Positions 26,624 to 27,312 of a DNA stretch of 27,312 bases are shown one piece after another (positions within the stretch are counted from its first letter, which is position 1; each line of letters begins with the position of its first letter). Source of the DNA: an uncultured Veillonella sp. (GTDB lineage: Bacteria > Bacillota > Negativicutes > Veillonellales > Veillonellaceae); contig CAKPXR010000017.1 of the NCBI GenBank assembly GCA_934202215.1, forward strand, positions 1 through 27,312. Direction: 5' to 3'. The position numbers and the translations under genes are program-made. The notes below the pieces were generated by a model. It did no database searches. It saw only the letters and a program-made list of their open reading frames with translations, and had not been told where the DNA came from.

Positions 26624-27109
26624 ATGTTAGATAAACAAGGCGTATATGATTGTTTACGTGACCATCATATCGATTTTGAAGTTACGGACCACGCACCGCT
26701 ATTTAGTATGGATGACAAGCCCAATGTAGAGCTGCCATATCCTGAGTGGGACGCGAAGAATTTATTTATTCGAGACCACAAGCGGGAACACTACTATCTG
26801 ATTACCGTTCGCGGTTCTAAGCGTGTGGATCTAAAACAATTCCGTAAGGACCATAAGCTGAAAAAGATTTCTTTTGGTTCTGAAGAAGAGCTATGGGATA
26901 TATTAAAGATTAAACCAGGTCACGTATCTCCATTCTGCTTGCTTCACGATGAAGAGCGTAAGGTACATTACTATATTGATGCGGATTATAAAGATAATCT
27001 AATCGGTATCCATCCAAATCAAAATGACGCTACTGTATGGCTACAAGGAAAAGACTTAGTTAAATTAATTGAAGAACATGGTACAATAGTAAAATATATT
27101 ACATTGTAA
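26624..27109 (+). CDS. YbaK/ProX-type aminoacyl-tRNA deacylase
   Basis: Free-standing editing enzyme of the INS/YbaK superfamily, which removes wrongly attached amino acids from tRNA (alanine from tRNA-Pro for the ProX/PrdX subgroup). The 161 residues show the family layout: FEVTDHAPLFS, then AKNLFIRDHKREHYYLI with the conserved Lys45, the GHVSPFCLLHD loop at 99-109 (compare GxxSPF), and a closing strand with HPNQNDATVWL. ATG 26624 has GAGGT at 26614-26618. Length and the KNLF-RD motif favour the ProX/PrdX group over YbaK itself; substrate remains inference. Confidence 0.87.
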   Translation: MLDKQGVYDCLRDHHIDFEVTDHAPLFSMDDKPNVELPYPEWDAKNLFIRDHKREHYYLITVRGSKRVDLKQFRKDHKLKKISFGSEEELWDILKIKPGHVSPFCLLHDEERKVHYYIDADYKDNLIGIHPNQNDATVWLQGKDLVKLIEEHGTIVKYITL

Positions 27110-27130
27110 TTTAGTCGAATCGGAGTATGT

Positions 27131-27312
27131 ATGAATAGAAAATTATTAAAACGTATTCTTGTCACATCTGCTATTGCAGTATTAGGCGTAAGCACATCCT
27201 TTGCGGCTCTTGTTATGGAACGTGATGAAGGTTTAGATACAGCACCTAGTGTAGGTATGTATCGCTTCCAAGTACCTGCGGAATTACAAGGTGCATATAA
27301 TAGTACGGGCGT
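27131..27312 (+). CDS. Start of an exported protein (3' end outside window)
   Basis: The frame is open from ATG 27131 to the window end (60 codons visible), with GGAG at 27122-27125 as ribosome site. The product begins with a Sec-type signal peptide: basic MNRKLLKR, hydrophobic ILVTSAIAVLGV, and a probable signal peptidase I site after STSFA. The mature part starts ALVMERDEGLDTAPSVGMYRF. Family not recognised from this fragment; it could be a periplasmic or outer-membrane protein of a diderm. Confidence 0.75.
   Translation, partial: MNRKLLKRILVTSAIAVLGVSTSFAALVMERDEGLDTAPSVGMYRFQVPAELQGAYNSTG

Noticed and set aside
26448..26630. 60-codon frame overlapping the end of the SUKH gene
   Set aside because: It is an out-of-frame shadow without a ribosome site, and its overlap with the deacylase start is incidental.

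Overview
The window (about 27.3 kb) looks like a chromosomal segment of a low-GC diderm Firmicute of the Negativicutes, most like Veillonella. That assignment rests on gene content and order (fabG-acpP-fabK-fabF-rnc, then smc-ftsY, then the uvr genes), the moderately AT-rich sequence, strong AGGAGG-type ribosome binding sites and several TTG/GTG starts. The genus is an inference; no marker RNA is present to confirm it.

Bases 1-3967 hold the end of a fatty acid synthesis operon: fabG (5' truncated by the window edge), acpP, a strong hairpin, fabK, fabF and rnc, closed by a clear intrinsic terminator. After an AT-rich leader of competing inverted repeats comes a radical SAM gene (4140-5279). 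A tightly coupled unit follows, smc-ftsY-(127-aa unknown)-uvrB, with neighbouring genes overlapping by 1 to 11 nt. uvrA and uvrC follow as separate genes, each behind its own structured leader. All three parts of the UvrABC excision nuclease are therefore encoded within 7.3 kb, and uvrB is tied to chromosome organisation (Smc) and membrane targeting (FtsY).

A bidirectional terminator separates uvrC from the only minus-strand gene, a MATE-family exporter (17451-18794). The 301-base gap 18795-19095 holds the divergent promoters of the MATE gene and of the first of two tandem TerC-family membrane protein genes; I see nothing else in it. The second terC overlaps rlmD, a 23S rRNA uridine methyltransferase gene, by one base.

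From about 22.06 kb the character changes to an accessory region. It starts with an in-frame duplication of the rlmD 3' end. After it come an AT-rich 207-aa gene (DUF6037-like), an ankyrin-repeat gene, a soluble 132-aa protein, a two-segment membrane protein, and a 503-aa protein that appears to join a SUKH (SMI1/KNR4) domain, a helical middle and a DMP19/DUF4375-like domain. Ankyrin and SUKH proteins side by side are typical of polymorphic-toxin immunity loci; no toxin is visible. The ankyrin gene and the 132-aa gene each look interrupted near the 3' end by a shift of the same sense (frame 0 to frame 2). A YbaK/ProX-type aminoacyl-tRNA deacylase gene and the start of an exported-protein gene close the window.

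No tRNA, rRNA, CRISPR array, insertion sequence or origin was recognised.
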